Shown in pieces: positions 1 to 11,800 of a stretch of DNA of 64,000 bases. Below the pieces are notes generated by a model. The model was not told the origin of the DNA and did no database searches. It saw nothing but the letters and a program-made list of their open reading frames with translations. How positions within the stretch are numbered: position 1 is the first letter of the stretch; the number at the start of each line of letters is the position of its first letter. Source of the DNA: Terfezia claveryi (Eukaryota; Ascomycota; Pezizomycetes; Pezizales; Pezizaceae); NCBI GenBank assembly GCA_015179025.1, contig WHUX01000112.1:113991-177990 (forward strand). The letters run 5' to 3'. The position numbers were made by a program, and so were the translations under genes.

Positions 1-784
1 CACAATGCGCAAAAAAACCTCCACCAGTCCAAAACTACAACTCGGACTGCCATAATTCGGCGCGTTACTAGACTCTTTCATGTGTTAAGCTCGATCTTTA
101 CCTACATCTCATGTATTTAAAGCCGTTGCTTTCCCCATATCTAGAGGGACAACTGAATAAGATCAATAACCTTGAATCTCCTTGCTCTAACACGATAACA
201 CTGCTTATCTAACCTGGGCACCTCGCACACCATTGAGAAAAGCTGGGGGCGGACTCAGAATATCCAAGCTGGTGTTGACAATAATTATGAGTTTGAATTC
301 TGCGGTAGGAGGAACAAGGGTAAGAGCAGGGATCCCAAAGAGGCCGGTCTCAATTAGGGAAAGAAGGATATAAGGAGCTGGAAAAGGGCGAAGGAAAGGA
401 ATGTTTTTCTTGTAGAGTACTAGGACCATAAGCAATAAGCCTTATAGCGATATCTAGATCAATACACACACGCAATTCTCTTCACGATTCCTCAGCTGCA
501 TAACCTCGTAATCTTACAATGCTCACATCCATTTCGAAATATTGTTTGTATACATCAGAGGCATTAAGACAACCACAATTTCCACTTGCAGACCAGCGGG
601 CGCAAGGAATCACAAGTAGTCCGGTGGGTACAAGTGTTCCACAGCTGCATCAATTGTATCTGATTGAGTGAGCGAGTTAATTAGGTTCCGTCGGTCATAA
701 TCGATTTTCCAGAGGTAGGAAATCAGCACCGGATTGATTTTACCTGTACTTACATAGTAGTGTCACAGGAATTATCATCCAGCA
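1..784. other. Window start, no supported gene
   Basis: I see no recognisable gene in this stretch. On the minus strand 205-435 holds a 76-codon hydrophobic open frame with no family I recognise. It may be an exon or chance. Confidence 0.4.
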
Positions 785-1060
785 ATGAATCGTCTGCGCC
801 CGCTGGGGCCCGACACACAGGCGCAGGAAGTCAATGGAACTCCAGCTCCACCATTGTACAAACTGCAAAAATTATACTCGTGGCCAGAAATTGAGGAGAA
901 GGATAACGAGGAAGTGATGCCTGATGCTAAGGTAATCCGAAGGATTAACATGGTATTAAACAGGGAACGAATGAGAATATGCCCCGTCAGCAAAGATACA
1001 CTTCCTCCAGTTCCAAAAAGGGTGGTTATCGGAAGAGGAAGAGGGAGAAACAGAAGATGA
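785..1060 (+). CDS. Small hypothetical open frame (91 codons)
   Basis: An ATG-initiated frame of 91 codons encodes a charged protein with a proline-rich N-terminal third and an Arg/Gly tail (GRGRGRNRR). I do not recognise the family. There is no signal peptide or membrane segment. It could be a lone exon or a fragment of a decayed mobile element, because no flanking exon is obvious. The following stretch (1061-1845) holds nothing clear apart from pyrimidine-rich DNA just before the CRN-like gene. This entry rests only on openness and length, so it is weak. Confidence 0.2.
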   Translation: MNRLRPLGPDTQAQEVNGTPAPPLYKLQKLYSWPEIEEKDNEEVMPDAKVIRRINMVLNRERMRICPVSKDTLPPVPKRVVIGRGRGRNRR

Positions 1061-1845
1061 AGAAGGATGGGAGGATTGGGCGTCATACAACTTAAACATA
1101 TTTTAACGAACGTGACCCAAACTCCAACGCATATAACACAAAACCTACCTATAAACACAATAACTAAATTAACATAAAAAAAGAAAACCATTCCCTCCCC
1201 ACCCACATAAGTTGACGTCCGCGTCAACATCTCTCTTTTCCCTAGGGAAAAAAAAAAACACAAAACCCAACTCCGAGGCCACTTTCCCCCCCACCGGACC
1301 TCTGTCAAACTCACATACTTCAACTGGAAACCATATTTCCCTGAAGTTCAAGCAAGTTGCTTCCTTAGGCCTCCTTAGACTGGCCTATCCTTCAAGCAAC
1401 GCAGAGGAAGCATGCGGAAAAGGTTTCAAAGCATTCTTTTAAAGATAGCATAATATAATACTTTTACGGCTCGTATTTACGTCTTCTTGAAGGGAACATT
1501 CGAGTAAGCTCTAATAGCTAAGCTTTCGAGAGTTTGCTCTATATTTTTACTTACCCAATAAGCTCGAGTAGGAAGCAGCGCCCGCCCGCTTCCTCAGTTG
1601 AATTTTAGGCTCACACTACAGTCACCAGTCAGTAGCCTTATGTAATCTGGACGGAGTACTTAGCATTATGTAATACTAATGAATGTTCCTCCCGCATATG
1701 GATGCGAACGACTAGAGGCGCCTAGCGTTCAGCTTGTGACAACCCTTACTCTATCTCCCCAGCACCCCTCTCCTCCAACTCCCCACTTACCGCAAACATC
1801 CAAAACCCAAGTTTGCATCCAACTCTTCTGCTACCCTGTAACACA

Positions 1846-3884
1846 ATGTCCGATCTCGTATCCCTTTTCTGTCTGGTTCATGGTGATTTGTTCAACAGAG
1901 CTTTTAAAGTTGTGATTGAAACACAGCAATCTGTTGCGGATCTGAAGGAGCTCATTATCATCCAAGGGCCAAGCAGTTTAAGGAACATGCATGCGCCTGA
2001 TCTCAATCTCTGGAAATGGAATAAGTCATCCGACGAGATCGAGGACTCAGACCTGGATGACTGCAAGGCACTCGATCCAAGAAAGACAATTAGCGACGTT
2101 TTCAAGGGCGATATTCTCGTACAAGGACGCACACATATCATCATTAAGACTCCTGGGCCTGGTAAGTGAGACTCATTTCCTTCTTGAGTACGCCTATTTG
2201 CTAATGTACTGTCGTGGTTAAAGTGACTAGTGCTGGTAAGTAACACTTATTTACCTCCGAGGAAGCCTTACCCCCCTCTGTCTTTCTTTCCTTCATGGCA
2301 TGAGGATGCACATCAAAATCCTCATCTCTTGACAAGCAATACTAACATGATTTAGTGCGCTATGTTTCTACGCAACCCCTTTCTTATCCTTCCGATTCAG
2401 ATGAAGGGCCGGACAGTATGGTGATAATATCACCTGACCGGATGAAGTTCATCGAACAATATATGACGGACCATCGTTTTGTTCTGATACGCAGCCCACC
2501 ATATTCAGGCAAAAGCACACTTGGACAATGGATCAGAGACAGCCTCATTTCACAGGGTCACAGGGCATATTATATCTCATTTGCTGGTATCCAGGGAAAA
2601 GATGCTCGCTTTAACGAAGAACCCTTCCAACGTTTCTGGCAGACGCGGATCGGGTACACCTGGGATGAAATTTTAGCTAGTGAAGATTCCATGAGCCTGA
2701 GCATCATCATTGACGAGGCACAAGTAATCTACGGCAATGCTGCTCCTTTTTTGGGGGGTAGCTTGAAAGAATTGATGTTTGACACCAAGAAGAATGCCTC
2801 TCTCCGCATCATTCTACTGGCCTTGTATGACCCATTAATGATCCAATAAATAACCCCAATCAGTTTTCTTTACACTCTTGGACTGGATGCACTCCGCCTA
2901 AGAAGGGATGAATTTAACGAGCTTTTGGAAAGATTTGTGGAACATCGGCATACCATAGGCAGTCCCAGCTTTGAAATCCCGCAATCCGTCCAAGATGCAA
3001 TTTTTAGCTTAACCGGCGGGCATGCAGGTCTTTGCCGCACTACATTAAGATATCTATGCCACAATTATCGTGATGGGCCTGCGGCCACGGTGACTATGTT
3101 ACGTGACCTTACCTCAGCAGACTTCAAGAGAAACCTAACTAAAACTCGCGCATTTCATTGGATTGAGAACTGGAACCCCAGCCCTACAGAAACCAAGCTT
3201 CTGCGAGAAATTCTGCTCCTCTGTGATGCGGAGTCATGCATTAGTATGGAGTTAATCGACGATCAAGCTACATATAACTTCGTACGATCAGGAATCTTGA
3301 CGATAGTCGATAATAAATTCCAATTTAGTGCTCCCATCATGCGGATGATCTTAATCAATCGGCTGTTTACTGCTCCTGGTGGCACCCTAAGATCAGAATC
3401 AATATCATTCCAAGAATTTCTAATCAGAACTATCGAACGGATGGATCCATCTATGCTACAAACATCACTAGGTTTCGGGCAGGCATCCCGACTTATGGAA
3501 AGAACCTGGCAGATGGGATGGTATAAGGCAGCAACAACCGCTGTTCCTCGCCATGCAACAGTCAGTGCAGACGTTAGAGCTATTTTCGGTTCTGTTGGGT
3601 ATTTGGACTTCTATGTCAACGGGGATTTGAATTGGGGAATTGAGCTGTTGCGGGAAGGGGATCGTATGAAACAGCATGCCAAAAGGTTTATCGAGGATGG
3701 GGCCTATGCTGTAATTCCTCTAAAGGAGTGGGTAATCATCGACTTTCGTCACCATTCAAAAGCAGTTCAGGACCTCCGGCCTAACTTCTTATATGCATTA
3801 TACAAGGACGACTACAACATAATCACATTGAAACAGCTTGGCCATGCGGACCAGAAACTTGTTTTAAGGGGTATAGATATGTAA
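1846..3884 (+). pseudogene. Crinkler (CRN)-like gene: header + P-loop NTPase + nuclease-like C-terminus, broken by an in-frame TAA
   Basis: The ATG at 1846 opens exon 1 (1846-2161). It encodes a CRN-type ubiquitin-like header with LFCLVHGD near residue 7, SVADLKELI near 30 and DLNLWKW near 49. A GTAAGT donor at 2162 leads to the next large exon at 2356. A 12-nt microexon (2224-2235) followed by a second GTAAGT is possible, and the frame is kept either way. Exon 3 has a Walker A-like loop (SPPYSGKST, 2493-2519) and a Walker B (SIIIDEAQ, about 2700-2724). The C-terminal part carries LDFYV (about 3603), WGIELLREG (about 3633) and WVIIDFR (about 3729), the spacing of the nuclease-like domain described for NTPase-REase CRNs. 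A TAA at 2847-2849 interrupts the single frame that otherwise runs from 2356 to 3884. The sequence right after it (TPISF...LGLD) still looks like conserved CRN linker, so this reads as a recent nonsense mutation. A 39-nt GT-AG intron (2825-2863) could remove the stop but is unusually short. CRNs are secreted or host-nuclear effectors in oomycetes and chytrids; their role in ascomycetes is unknown. Confidence 0.8.
2224..2235 (+). other. Possible 12-nt microexon in the CRN-like gene
   Basis: Within the interval between exon 1 and exon 3 of the CRN-like gene, an AAAG acceptor at 2220-2223 precedes 12 bases that are followed directly by a GTAAGT donor at 2236. Its length is a multiple of three, so inclusion or skipping leaves the downstream frame unchanged. 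The alternative is a single intron 2162-2355. Confidence 0.35.
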
Positions 3885-4600
3885 CTCTTTTTTCTGTACC
3901 CCCTCCGTTTCTTTTTTTAGAGACAAATGTTTCCAGGTGCTCGATCAGTATTTTGTACGGGCTTGGCAGAAATGGGGGATTTTCGTATATAAGGTTCTTG
4001 AGGTTCATAGTTTCCTCATCATCGGTTGTTCTTCAGAAATCATAACACTTTCTTTGCAGAAGGACAAGAGTGGATCTCTGACGAAGTGCTTGATCGTTGT
4101 TCTACTCCTATCGACGTTTTTACTCTTTCAACGCCCTACTAACCCTCTCTATAGACTCTGTCTCTCCCTCACCCCGTTACCTCCCTCACCCCCGTGCTCC
4201 ATCATTCACCCCGTTCAACCCTCAACCACCCTCGAGCCCTCCACCCCCTCACCCTCCTCACCTTCACCCACACCCCCCTTTTCCTCACCCAATTCCCCTT
4301 TCCTCACTCTACAGACTCGGATAAGTTTTCCTCAATACCTCGAACAACCCAACGTGGTATTTTATTGAGAAGCATCATATACATCATCGAGGGCTTGTAG
4401 TTGGTACCAAGAATGAAATATCTTCGAATTCCATGGTATTAGGAATAATCTATGATCTTCTTGAGCTATATCAGGAGGTATCCCATCGTCGTTATAGTAT
4501 CATATATGGCGTAACGATCGACAACCACGTGACGATCGCTTTTTCATACCCCCGCACGGATATTACTGTCGGCACTAGCCAAACCGATATCATCAACACA
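3885..4600. other. Pyrimidine-rich spacer
   Basis: No gene is supported. About 4150-4320 is strongly C/T-biased with CACCC and CCTCACC runs, giving fortuitous open frames rich in Pro and Ser. Confidence 0.5.
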
Positions 4601-5125
4601 ATGCCACCTAAAAAGATAAGAGAGCTACAACTAGAGCTCAAGTTGCATGATTCGCAACTAACACGAGCAATGGACTATGCTCGCAAGCACCCCAAGGAGT
4701 CTAAGGCTAAAGTAGCCAAGGCATTCGGAGTTAATCCTACCACACTACGACGGAGGTGCCAGAGGGTACAAGCACCACGATCTAAAGCTCGGAAATCGCA
4801 GCAACTTCTCACTGCTGGTGAAGAGGAAGCGGTAGTTGACTGGTGTGGAAGGATGAGCGACCTTTACTTCCCTGTCACAATACTAATGCTAGTGTCGATG
4901 GCTATCCGGATTCTGCAAGCTCGCAGTCCTAAAGAGAAAATTATTCCTGGCGTCCATTGGGCTAGGCGTTTCCTTTCCCGACACCCCAAGATTGAGCTCA
5001 AGTATTATCAATATTTGGAGAAGTCTCGAGCTAAAGTTGCTGCAACATTAGAGGAGCAAGCCAAATGGTATCGCACGCTGCGGAGTCTCATATGCCGTCT
5101 CTTGGCGTCTTGGCATTCGTTATGA
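4601..5125 (+). pseudogene. Truncated DDE-superfamily transposase, CENP-B/Tc5-type DNA-binding region
   Basis: The frame from the ATG at 4601 starts MPPKKIRELQLELK and runs about 175 codons. It holds a psq/HTH segment (SKAKVAKAFGVNPTTLRRR, about residues 30-48) and then a CENP-B/Tc5-like second helix-turn-helix (LTAGEEEAVVDWC, later GVHWARRFLSRHP). This is the arrangement of pogo/Fot-type transposases of fungi. The frame stops at 5125, before the DDE catalytic domain that would normally follow, so the copy is truncated and inactive. The open frame extends upstream to 4433, but the family-like N-terminus begins at MPPKK, which is why I chose that start. Terminal-inverted-repeat motifs of a Tc1/mariner-like family lie just downstream (5224-5516), though they may belong to a different element. 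Confidence 0.75.
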
Positions 5126-5223
5126 TTGGCCCGAGCCATCACGAAACTTTTACGCAACGCAGAACTCATCACCGTGCGGTAGGTACCGGTAACCAGCAGC
5201 ACAAAACAATTCAACATTAGAAA

Positions 5224-5516
5224 TAGTCTGGTTGGTAGTCTGGTTGGCACTATCTGGTTGGGTTGGTAGCTTGTGCCAACCAGACTAGCGTAACTATTGA
5301 TTTCACGTAGAGTGGTCAATTAAATGTCAAGGTTGTGCTGTATTGAGGCTAGCGTAGGTGCCAAAGCATAACTAACTGACCACAACTACTAGTCTGTTTT
5401 TGTGAAGTGAAAAAAATCTTGGCACTAGTGTCGCTTCTCTGCGGAAGTTAGGTTAAACTTTCGAACAGCGAAATAAAAGGGCCCCTCTCATCTTTTTTCT
5501 GGTGCCAACCAGACTA
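5224..5516. mobile_element. Cluster of TIR motifs (TAGTCTGGTTGGCAC family)
   Basis: The 15-bp motif TAGTCTGGTTGGCAC lies at 5236-5250 (a shorter copy starts at 5224). Its exact reverse complement, GTGCCAACCAGACTA, lies at 5273-5287 and again at 5502-5516. This gives nested candidate elements of 52 bp and about 280 bp, both flanked by TA. The same ends delimit a clean MITE at 40049-40216 and occur alone at 32031. The interior has no coding capacity. Confidence 0.6.
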
Positions 5517-6337
5517 TTTTTTCTGTGCTTTTTGGATCACCGAATCGCCCTCTCCCTCTTTCTCTCTATTTGGGGCTTTATCGACCTCTGCCTAAAACTA
5601 AAATCACAAAATGGGAATGCCATCGGTATCCGCATCTAATGCGCTGATTTACTGCACTTATATGCTTTTCCTGTCAGTTGCCCTGAGCTTTCCTTCAAAC
5701 TAGATTAAATACTAAATTCGTCAAACTCCTTTCAGGGTCATTGGATGTTGTCTTGCATGGAAATACCGCCATCAGACTAAATCAGAGTTCATCTCGACAA
5801 ACCGCACCCAAAGCGGTGAGAAAGACAATCTCTCCAATCTGTTACTTTTCTTCGGAGAATCACATGGCTAACTTTTCTTACCTAAAGCCATTCCTTTGGC
5901 CCTCAATTTCGTATCCTCTGGTCAGTGTTGCTGCCGTCAGAGTTAGGGCAGTGGCAACATAACCGTAAAGCGGTTATGCACTTTGAAATGCAGTCTTGAG
6001 AGAGCAAAAAAAAAGATTTCCTATGAATGAGATGTAAGACTATTAGTATGAGTCTACGTCAGGTTCGTGAGTAGAGTCCATGGAACCCTCGAGGTATTCT
6101 TCACCATCAGGTCTATCTGTGGCCTGGGTGGTGGAGGACGCTTTGGAGAGGATGAGTTTGTATGGCATCACTACGGGCGCCCAAATGAAGATTGAGATAT
6201 GCTAGTTAGAGATCTACCCTCTCGCTAATACCCATCGGGGGAGCACTGAGGAGATCCCAAACTTAGAATATTCCTCTCTTTTGGCAGGGCTGAGATAGTA
6301 CCGTTTGCACTCGATCAAGTTAAGACTTGCGTGGGAA
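5517..6337. other. Spacer upstream of the symporter gene
   Basis: No supported gene. A 73-codon frame at 5741-5962 has no recognisable feature. The 3' part is presumably the promoter and 5' UTR of the symporter gene; I see no unambiguous regulatory element. Confidence 0.4.
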
Positions 6338-7963
6338 ATGTGTTGCCGCTACCGACTCTCTACCCTTCTCCCTCTCCTTTTGGGCGTTTTATTAACATAT
6401 GAGACAGCTATGGGATCTGCTATCCTTTTCTCGTACCCCGAGCTTTCGACTATTGTGGGTATTCAAGGAACGTTTACTTATGCTGCGACTTCAGCATTGC
6501 CGTTGATGGCGTTTGTGTACTTGGGTCCAATTATCAGGAAGAAACTCCCCGAAGGATTTATTATGACCATCTGGGTCAGACATAGATATGGGGAGATTGC
6601 TGGTGCCTATATTAGTTTCTTGACGTAAGATTGATCTTTCATACTTGCGTAATGGTGAGGCATTGGCTAATGGGTGGCCTGTAGTTTGGCTGTTATGTTC
6701 CTGTACATGGTTGCGGAGCTTTCTGCACTCCAGCAAGTCATTGGTACCTTGGCCGGAATTGATGGCTTGCCAGTTATTATTGTCCAAGTTATCGTCACCA
6801 CCATTTATACCTCTTTGGGAGGGTTCAGGGTCTCCTTCGTTACGGATAGCATCCAGGGAGTAATGATCTGTGGTCTGATTTTAATATGCTCTATTGCCAT
6901 TGGAACCTCAGTCAAAATCGACATGAGCTTAATTGAGCCTTCTGGCTTGATGAAACCCAGTCTTTTGGGATACCAACTCATCTATACCCTTTTCATTGGT
7001 ATTATCTGTAGTAATATGTTCCTTTCAGTATAACTACCCACTGCCCATTCTTATTTGAAACCTGTCACTGATTAATTCCATAGGGATTCTGGATGAGAAC
7101 TTTTGCCTCTCGTACGGACAAAGACCTTGCAATTGGTGTTTCCATTGCTACCTTCGTTGTCTTTACGATCTTGGCCCTCGTTGGTGCTACTGGGTTGATT
7201 GCAGTCTGGTCGGGAATCCCCGAGCCAGGAGCCATGGCTTTCTTCTTGATCATGGGTAATTTACCAGTGTGGGCTGTGGGCTTGGTCATTGTCATGGTTG
7301 TCTCGTTGAGTTGTGCTGGTATATTTACACCATTGATAACTCTAAGGGTGCCATAAACTTACCATTAATAATGTAGTATTTGATTCCCTCCAATCTGCAA
7401 TGGTGTCAACTGCTTCCGAAGATCTCTTCCGCAACAGGCTTCCCCTCTTTTGGGTTCGTGGAATGGTCGTTCTTGTCATTGTTCCCGTCATTGCTGTTGC
7501 CATCACATCTCCTTCTATCCTTCAAATCTTTCTCATCTCAAACCTTGCCGCCTCTGCGGCCGTTCCATCCGTCTTCCTTGGCCTCAGCAGGAACTTCTAC
7601 TTCATTCACGGCTTTGAAGTCGTATGTGGTGGTCTTGGTGGAATTTTCAGCGTCTGGGTCTTTGGAATGATCTTCTACCATGGAGATGCGAGCGCTGCGG
7701 GTAAGTTGATTATTTTGGCGTCTTTGTATGCGCCTGATTGGTCTGCATTTGGCACTTTCTTGGTTGCTCCTGTTGGTGGCTTGTTGATTACCTTTGCGGT
7801 GTGTGCTTTGAGATTGGGGGTTAGGTACGCAGTCTGTAAGAGCCGGGGTGAGAGGTTTGATGGGCTTGATAGACCCATGAAGCCACCGAGTGCGGACGAA
7901 GTGAGGGTAGATTTGGAGCGGGAGTCGAGTGATGTTTCTCATAGGCCCACCAAACGTGTCTAG
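6338..7963 (+). CDS. Sodium:solute symporter (SSF) family permease
   Basis: Four exons join with closed phases: 6338-6624, 6685-7027, 7084-7318 and 7377-7963. Introns are 60, 56 and 58 nt, with GTAAGA, GTATAA and GTATAT donors. The product is 483 residues, normal for the family. It is almost wholly hydrophobic, with about twelve predicted membrane helices. Family-like stretches include the segments around SAILFSYPEL, IYTSLGGFRVSF-TDSIQG, GFWMRTFASRTDKDL and the FDSLQSAMVST block, which spans the last intron. The short C-terminal tail (KPPSADEVRVDLERESS) is polar and presumably cytosolic. SSF proteins use a sodium or proton gradient to import urea, proline, pantothenate and similar small solutes. 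The sequence does not decide the substrate. Starting at the ATG at 6338 gives a full-length protein; another in-frame ATG lies at 6410. It stands alone between repeat-rich stretches. Confidence 0.85.
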
Positions 7964-8797
7964 TGAGAGATGGCTGCATGTGATAGGCAGTTGGCACAAC
8001 CAAACGTTTTGGATGAGTTGTGCGGAATAAGTGTATATTTGCTTATACTCCACGGTAACTTTCTAGAGCTGAATAATTCTTTTCGCGAGTTGGTCTATGG
8101 GGCACGAGACTAGGGTTTACCGTAGAAACTCGAGTTATTTGCTAGCGTAATTTCAATGTGGGCTGCAGATTCACTATACATACAGTATGTGTGGGACACG
8201 TCAAATCCATACAAAAATCCATCTCTAATGTTGCATCTTTCATTTCCATAAAACATTATTTCACGCGCTTTCCAGTAGAAATCTCCTTCCCTTCCACTAT
8301 GGACATAAAACTTCCTTTCTGTGACATTAATCCTGTCTACTATAATAACCTCCTCCCTCACCTCCGGCCCCGTTGTCCATCTCCCTCCCTTGCTTTAACC
8401 GCAAGGTGTGCACTGTCTTGCAGTAGCTATAGGAAAGACTATGGAATAAACCAGTTTCTGATGTTAGACACGTTGAACTCAGCATTCGCCGCGGTAGGAT
8501 ATCCTTCGCCTTCAATATGCTCCATACAATCTACACTCGCCGTCTTGGGTTTATGCTTTGCCTTGCCAACATCCAGCACCACCGGACCCTCGTTAAGGAA
8601 AGTATTGAGATTCTGCTCCATTTCAAATCAAAACTGCAGTTAATCAACCAAATATTCCTCATCTATGCCTCCTCTCAACCCCCTCCGCAACGAAAATAAA
8701 TGAGTTGGAAATCCGGAGGACCCAGGAACAAGGATTGGGACGATTGGGACAGTGGCGGCATCGGGGGTACATGGTTAAACGAGAAAATCCAAGTAGG
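7964..8797. other. Spacer after the symporter gene
   Basis: No supported gene. Short open frames on both strands (for example 8158-8643 +) lack any family resemblance. Confidence 0.4.
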
Positions 8798-8865
8798 TTA
8801 TTGGCGGCGGGGGAATGACTTTATTGGCGGCGGGGGAATGACTTTATTGGCGGTGGGGGAATGAC
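8798..8865 (+). repeat. 23-bp tandem repeat, three copies
   Basis: The unit starting TTATTGGCGGCGGGGGAATG is repeated head-to-tail at 8798, 8821 and 8844. The first two copies are identical; the third has one change and lacks the last base. Confidence 0.9.
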
Positions 8866-11800
8866 AGGAACCCAAGCCCATACCTGCCATGCTGGTACAA
8901 ACCCCTACCCCATCCCGCGGATTACCCTCAACTCCCTCCTCTGTGAGTTACCCTCAACTCACTCCTCCGTCCTCAACTCCCCCAGCTTAACCCTTTTTCC
9001 ATTATTACTTTCAACTCTTGCCCCTGCAGGTTGTGCGCAGCAGACTCAAGTCTCTCTGAGACTTACGCAATCCACAATAACTTTCTTCCCCCTAGAAAAT
9101 ATTTGGTAGTATTGGTTTTGCTGAAGTTTTAGAATTTTCCCTTGCGCATATCCGGAAATCTTTCTGGAAAGGTTGCCATTTGTGATAGCTGTTGTAATGT
9201 CTTAGACTTTAACCCTATTTGCGAGCTCAAGTAAAGAATGACATTCATGCCTTTCATGTTCCTTCGACTCCAGCTATTCAGCCTACCCTCAAAGTCAAAC
9301 CCCAGTCTCAGCTTCTCTAGCAACAGGTGACATTTCACTAGTAAATATCTGTAATTGATTGGTCATGCTATTGGTGGTATTCTTGAATGTTTGGCATGAT
9401 TCACATATCATCGTTGGGCCGGCACAAAAGGGCTGCACAAATGCCGGCGCCCTGCCTCGATGCAAAGGAGCTCAACATGATTGAAATTTTGGTGAGTTAG
9501 GTTCTTGTGAAGTGAAGTAGATTCCAATCCGGATGTCTACCGGAAAAGTTAGAGTTGGCCAGAACCCAGAGTAGATGCTGCCTGGTGCTATCACCTACAT
9601 CACCAAAAGTAACACTGCACTGCGAACGTCATGGCAGCATGAGCATAATAAAGAACAGGGTACCCTACAAAGACAGTCTGATCTATCTGTAGAGAAGATG
9701 TAGAAGTAGTAATTGAATTAGAAAAGAGGAGGACAACGGGGATCACCAAGAAGGCACTCAGAGCTGGATAATGGGGAAAATCCCCAAGATGCCTAATAAG
9801 GACGAGGTATGTCAATAATCAATTTACAATATTATCATAAAAATACTAATGCACGAGCATAGCCCTAGCTGGAATACCGATAGGACACCATATCGACACC
9901 CGACGATTGAGCATTATACTTAAATCTGCTTGAATGCAGCAGCTGATTGAGATACACACTAGAATAACGCGAAATTTCTATACCCGAAATTTTAAGCTGC
10001 AGGCTTTGTCCATGGGAGATGATTCTTTTGGCTCCAGAAAACGGAATTCAGCAGCGGATCCGGATGGCTTCACGTTGGGACAGGAGGGCTCGGAGTAGTG
10101 GAATCAGCTCCCTAACTTATCTTGACAGGAAAGCTTCATTGGTTTGCCTATCCCATGAGCCGTTTCTTGCTTACAGGTAATGCTATGCTAACATTGCCTA
10201 GTCATTGCTGGAGTTACAGCGCTGGCTCAAACAAAGCAATTGTGGCCACGACTCGGTCACTGCCTTGTGCAGCAATAGATCTAGACTCGTTTGATCTATT
10301 GAAACAGTGTTGTGAAAAGATTTAGAGTCAAAAATGGCGAGGAAACTTGCAGATACAACACATAGCGGTAGGAATCAAGATTCGGTGCCTTTTGGGCAAG
10401 AAACCTGAAGCTTACAACTACGGCTACTATGTTCAGGGCCTTTCCTTAGAAGCAAATTGGAGTACCTAGCATAGGTAATACAATCCGCTAATGTGAATTA
10501 TCGGGGGAGATCTAAGGTATGCCATAGGAAGATTTTGGTGAGAGCCGAGGCATACATACTCTACTTATGCTGATTTTGTTTTGGGTGAACTTTTGTTTGT
10601 TAGGTTCATATTTCTTCTATAACTACTACTCACATACAGGTTCTAACTTGGGTCAGTAAATCATTGAGGGTTTTGTTTCATGAGTACCGGTGACTTGCTT
10701 CCGCTCACCGAGGCGGGGGCGGGTAGGAAAGTCTCACACCTGGTACGGGTATGCACCACTTCCGAGAATCAAAAAGAATGTATATCGGCACTGGGGCTAA
10801 TAAGCACTGTTCATAGTGTAAATACGGTGATGGATTGACCCCGTTAACTGTCGAACCAATATTTCTTCCAATGCCACACAACTCTGCCTAATCGCCTTTG
10901 CTTAAGTACCATACGAGATTCCCGAGTTCGAACATTAGCTAATTCTCCTATTGGTAGCACCACCCTGGCAGGATCTCCAGTCCGCCGCTACAGAAGCAGG
11001 AGCAATATCAACGGTATCTCCACTTTCGTGAATCATTTCTGCCATGGGGTTTCGTTTGCAGTTTCAGGACTCAGCTCAGGCAGCGCATCCCACATGAATC
11101 ACATGAGAAGGTACATAGATTCCCTCCCCATTATTTTCCCATCACTAATCCACTCGCCTAGTCTGCTTGACGTACTTCATTGCCTTACACTCAAGCAGCT
11201 TACCCAAGTACTCATACAAGCACAGAAAATATGACGTCCACACCCACACCCAGCTCAACCGCCCTCGATTGGGATTATCCAACTTCTACACAAACAGACC
11301 AAAAGAAAATTTTGAAAATTATGAACTTATTAAATTGTCCCCGCAACTGCTCTACATGCATCCTCATATGCCTCTGCCAGCATCCTTTTCCTTTCCCACT
11401 CACACACATCTTGTGAGGCCAGTTACCTAGTTGTCTTCTACAGCCGTGCATTTGAACAAAGAATATTTGACGGCATTCTAAAAAAACCAGTACTCACTAC
11501 TTCACTATGCCTCAAGCTTGCCCAGACCTCTTGGTTGGAATTTCTCTGTTGACAATCATCCTCTTGACTGGAACGCATCACAACTAATTCCGAAGTCACC
11601 TCAAAATTTGATATCTTAGGGGGAGCGGCATTGGTAGCTGTCAGATCCCAACCACCAGGATGGTACTTCGACATTTTTGAAGAGCCTGACCTTCCCCTCC
11701 CCCTGCCATTCCTGCCGGCTCAACAAGCTTTCAGAAAATCATGTAGTCAGTTGCAGCCAGCTGCCGATGACTGGTAATAATGCCATGTACTTGAACAAGG

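Noticed and set aside
8158..8643. 161-codon frame downstream of the symporter
   Set aside because: No motif, Ser/Leu-rich composition and overlapping equally open frames on the other strand.
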